DNA from: an uncultured Clostridia bacterium
GTDB lineage: Bacteria > Bacillota > Clostridia > Oscillospirales > CAG-272
DNA: 23,707 bases
Reading direction: 5' to 3'
Assembly (NCBI GenBank): GCA_945485605.1
Contig: CALYSG010000005.1
Span: forward strand, 1 to 23,707
Shown: in pieces, positions 23,263 to 23,707 of the stretch
Numbering within the stretch: the first letter of the stretch is position 1
Layout: each line of letters begins with the position of its first letter
Notes under the pieces: generated by a model
What the model saw: the letters and a program-made list of their open reading frames with translations, nothing else
What the model was told of the DNA's origin: nothing
The model's database searches: none
Made by a program: the position numbers and the translations under genes

Positions 23263-23707
23263 TCACAACCACCTGAAAGTCGGCGGCGTTTTCGGAGTCC
23301 AACATCAGCTCCGGGTGAAAACCTCACCCTTCGGTGAATAAAACGCGTGCAAGGGCTGCAGGCACTGCCTGCCCTCCGGGAGGGAGGGAGACCGCGTTAG
23401 CGGTGGAAGGAGCCTTTGCTTTAACCGTTTCTTCTGCTTAAAAACAAAGTTCCCACGGGCCGTTTTCTTGGTCGGTGGGAACTCTTTGTACAGAAATAAT
23501 GTCTCCGGAGTAGCTTCGGCGCTTTTTCTTTTGCCCATAGCAGACTATAATCGAGATCAAGCCGTTTTTCTGACGATATGTACGAAGGAACGAAAATGAA
23601 TCCTTTCACGCATTGTAGGGACCGGCGTCCTCGACGGTCCGGAAATCGAATTGACAAAATATGGACCGATCGCAGATAAATATATCCATCAATTACATGA
23701 TTTTTAC
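23263..23707. other. Gene-free tail with several hairpins and a rightward promoter candidate
   Basis: No credible gene; short minus-strand frames here follow the repeats and have no ribosome binding site. 23313-23404 is densely folded: GGGTGA/TCACCC, the overlapping TCACC/GGTGA, a bulged AGGGC-AGGC/GCCT-GCCCT stem, an alternative CCCTC/GAGGG and ACCGC-GTTA-GCGGT. A larger stem pairs 23444-23456 with 23475-23489 (ACAAAG..TTCCCAC with a 2-base bulge). GGACCG/CGGTCC lies at 23619-23640. No clear T-run terminator for the ATPase gene was seen. This looks like dispersed intergenic repeat material. Confidence 0.45.
23651..23680 (+). promoter_or_regulatory. Promoter candidate reading out of the window
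   Basis: Perfect TTGACA (23651-23656), an 18-base spacer and GATAAA (23675-23680). The gene it would serve lies beyond the right edge. Confidence 0.4.

Noticed and set aside
23305..23657. Two overlapping minus-strand frames (77 and 78 codons)
   Set aside because: No ribosome binding site or domain, and they track the hairpin-rich repeat sequence.
1..23707. CRISPR array or phage structural genes
   Set aside because: No regularly spaced direct repeats, cas genes or phage structural proteins were seen on either strand.

Overview
The window reads as chromosomal DNA of a low-complexity-envelope Bacillota, most likely a gut-type Clostridia (Oscillospirales/Christensenellales-like). The basis is strong GGAGG-type ribosome binding sites, consensus sigma-A promoters (TTGACA-17-TATAAT occurs twice exactly), base composition around half GC, a Clostridia-style ACT-domain phosphoglycerate dehydrogenase, prepilin/beta-helix and BspA-type leucine-rich surface proteins, and a tRNA with encoded CCA. 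The lineage is inference; no 16S or ribosomal protein gene is present.

Layout. 1-1117 (-): 3'-truncated SerA-like dehydrogenase with altered catalytic positions. 1210-1421: a highly folded intergenic block. 1422-3765 (-): a large prepilin-like beta-helix surface protein and a small membrane protein. 3984-8111 (+): rsmA (16S rRNA dimethyladenosine methyltransferase) broken by an in-frame TAG, then a 1077-residue PHP/CehA-type metallohydrolase flanked by lamin-tail-like domains. This pair is bracketed by two permuted copies of one intergenic motif. 8235-8310: tRNA-Thr(CGU) with its own promoter and terminator. 8626-11633 (+): sn-glycerol-1-phosphate dehydrogenase overlapping an ABC exporter. 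11795-13570 (+): leucine-rich-repeat lipoprotein. 13614-14888 (-): OPA-type MFS transporter. 15192-17546 (+): RluA-type pseudouridine synthase and a DUF3810-type membrane zinc protease. 17647-18831 (-): a second MFS transporter. 18874-20076 (-): a complete tyrosine recombinase. 20250-23262: a metal module. 23263-23707: no convincing gene, but several hairpins.

The clearest functional unit is the metal module. An ArsR-AraC fusion regulator is transcribed divergently from a free-standing 72-residue heavy-metal-binding (HMA) protein and a P1B-2-type Zn/Cd/Pb ATPase that lacks its own N-terminal metal-binding domain. The two promoters overlap and share an ArsR-like inverted repeat. The second point of interest is the dehydrogenase-exporter pair, whose TAATG overlap suggests coupled expression of a glycerol-1-phosphate-making enzyme and a transporter.

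The most unusual observations are the ArsR-AraC fusion with its overlapping divergent promoters, the nested-stem element at 1259-1408, the permuted repeat around rsmA-PHP, the amber codon in rsmA, and the loss of catalytic residues in the SerA-like protein. Convergent gene pairs are separated by bidirectional hairpin terminators at 13582-13607 and 17608-17646.
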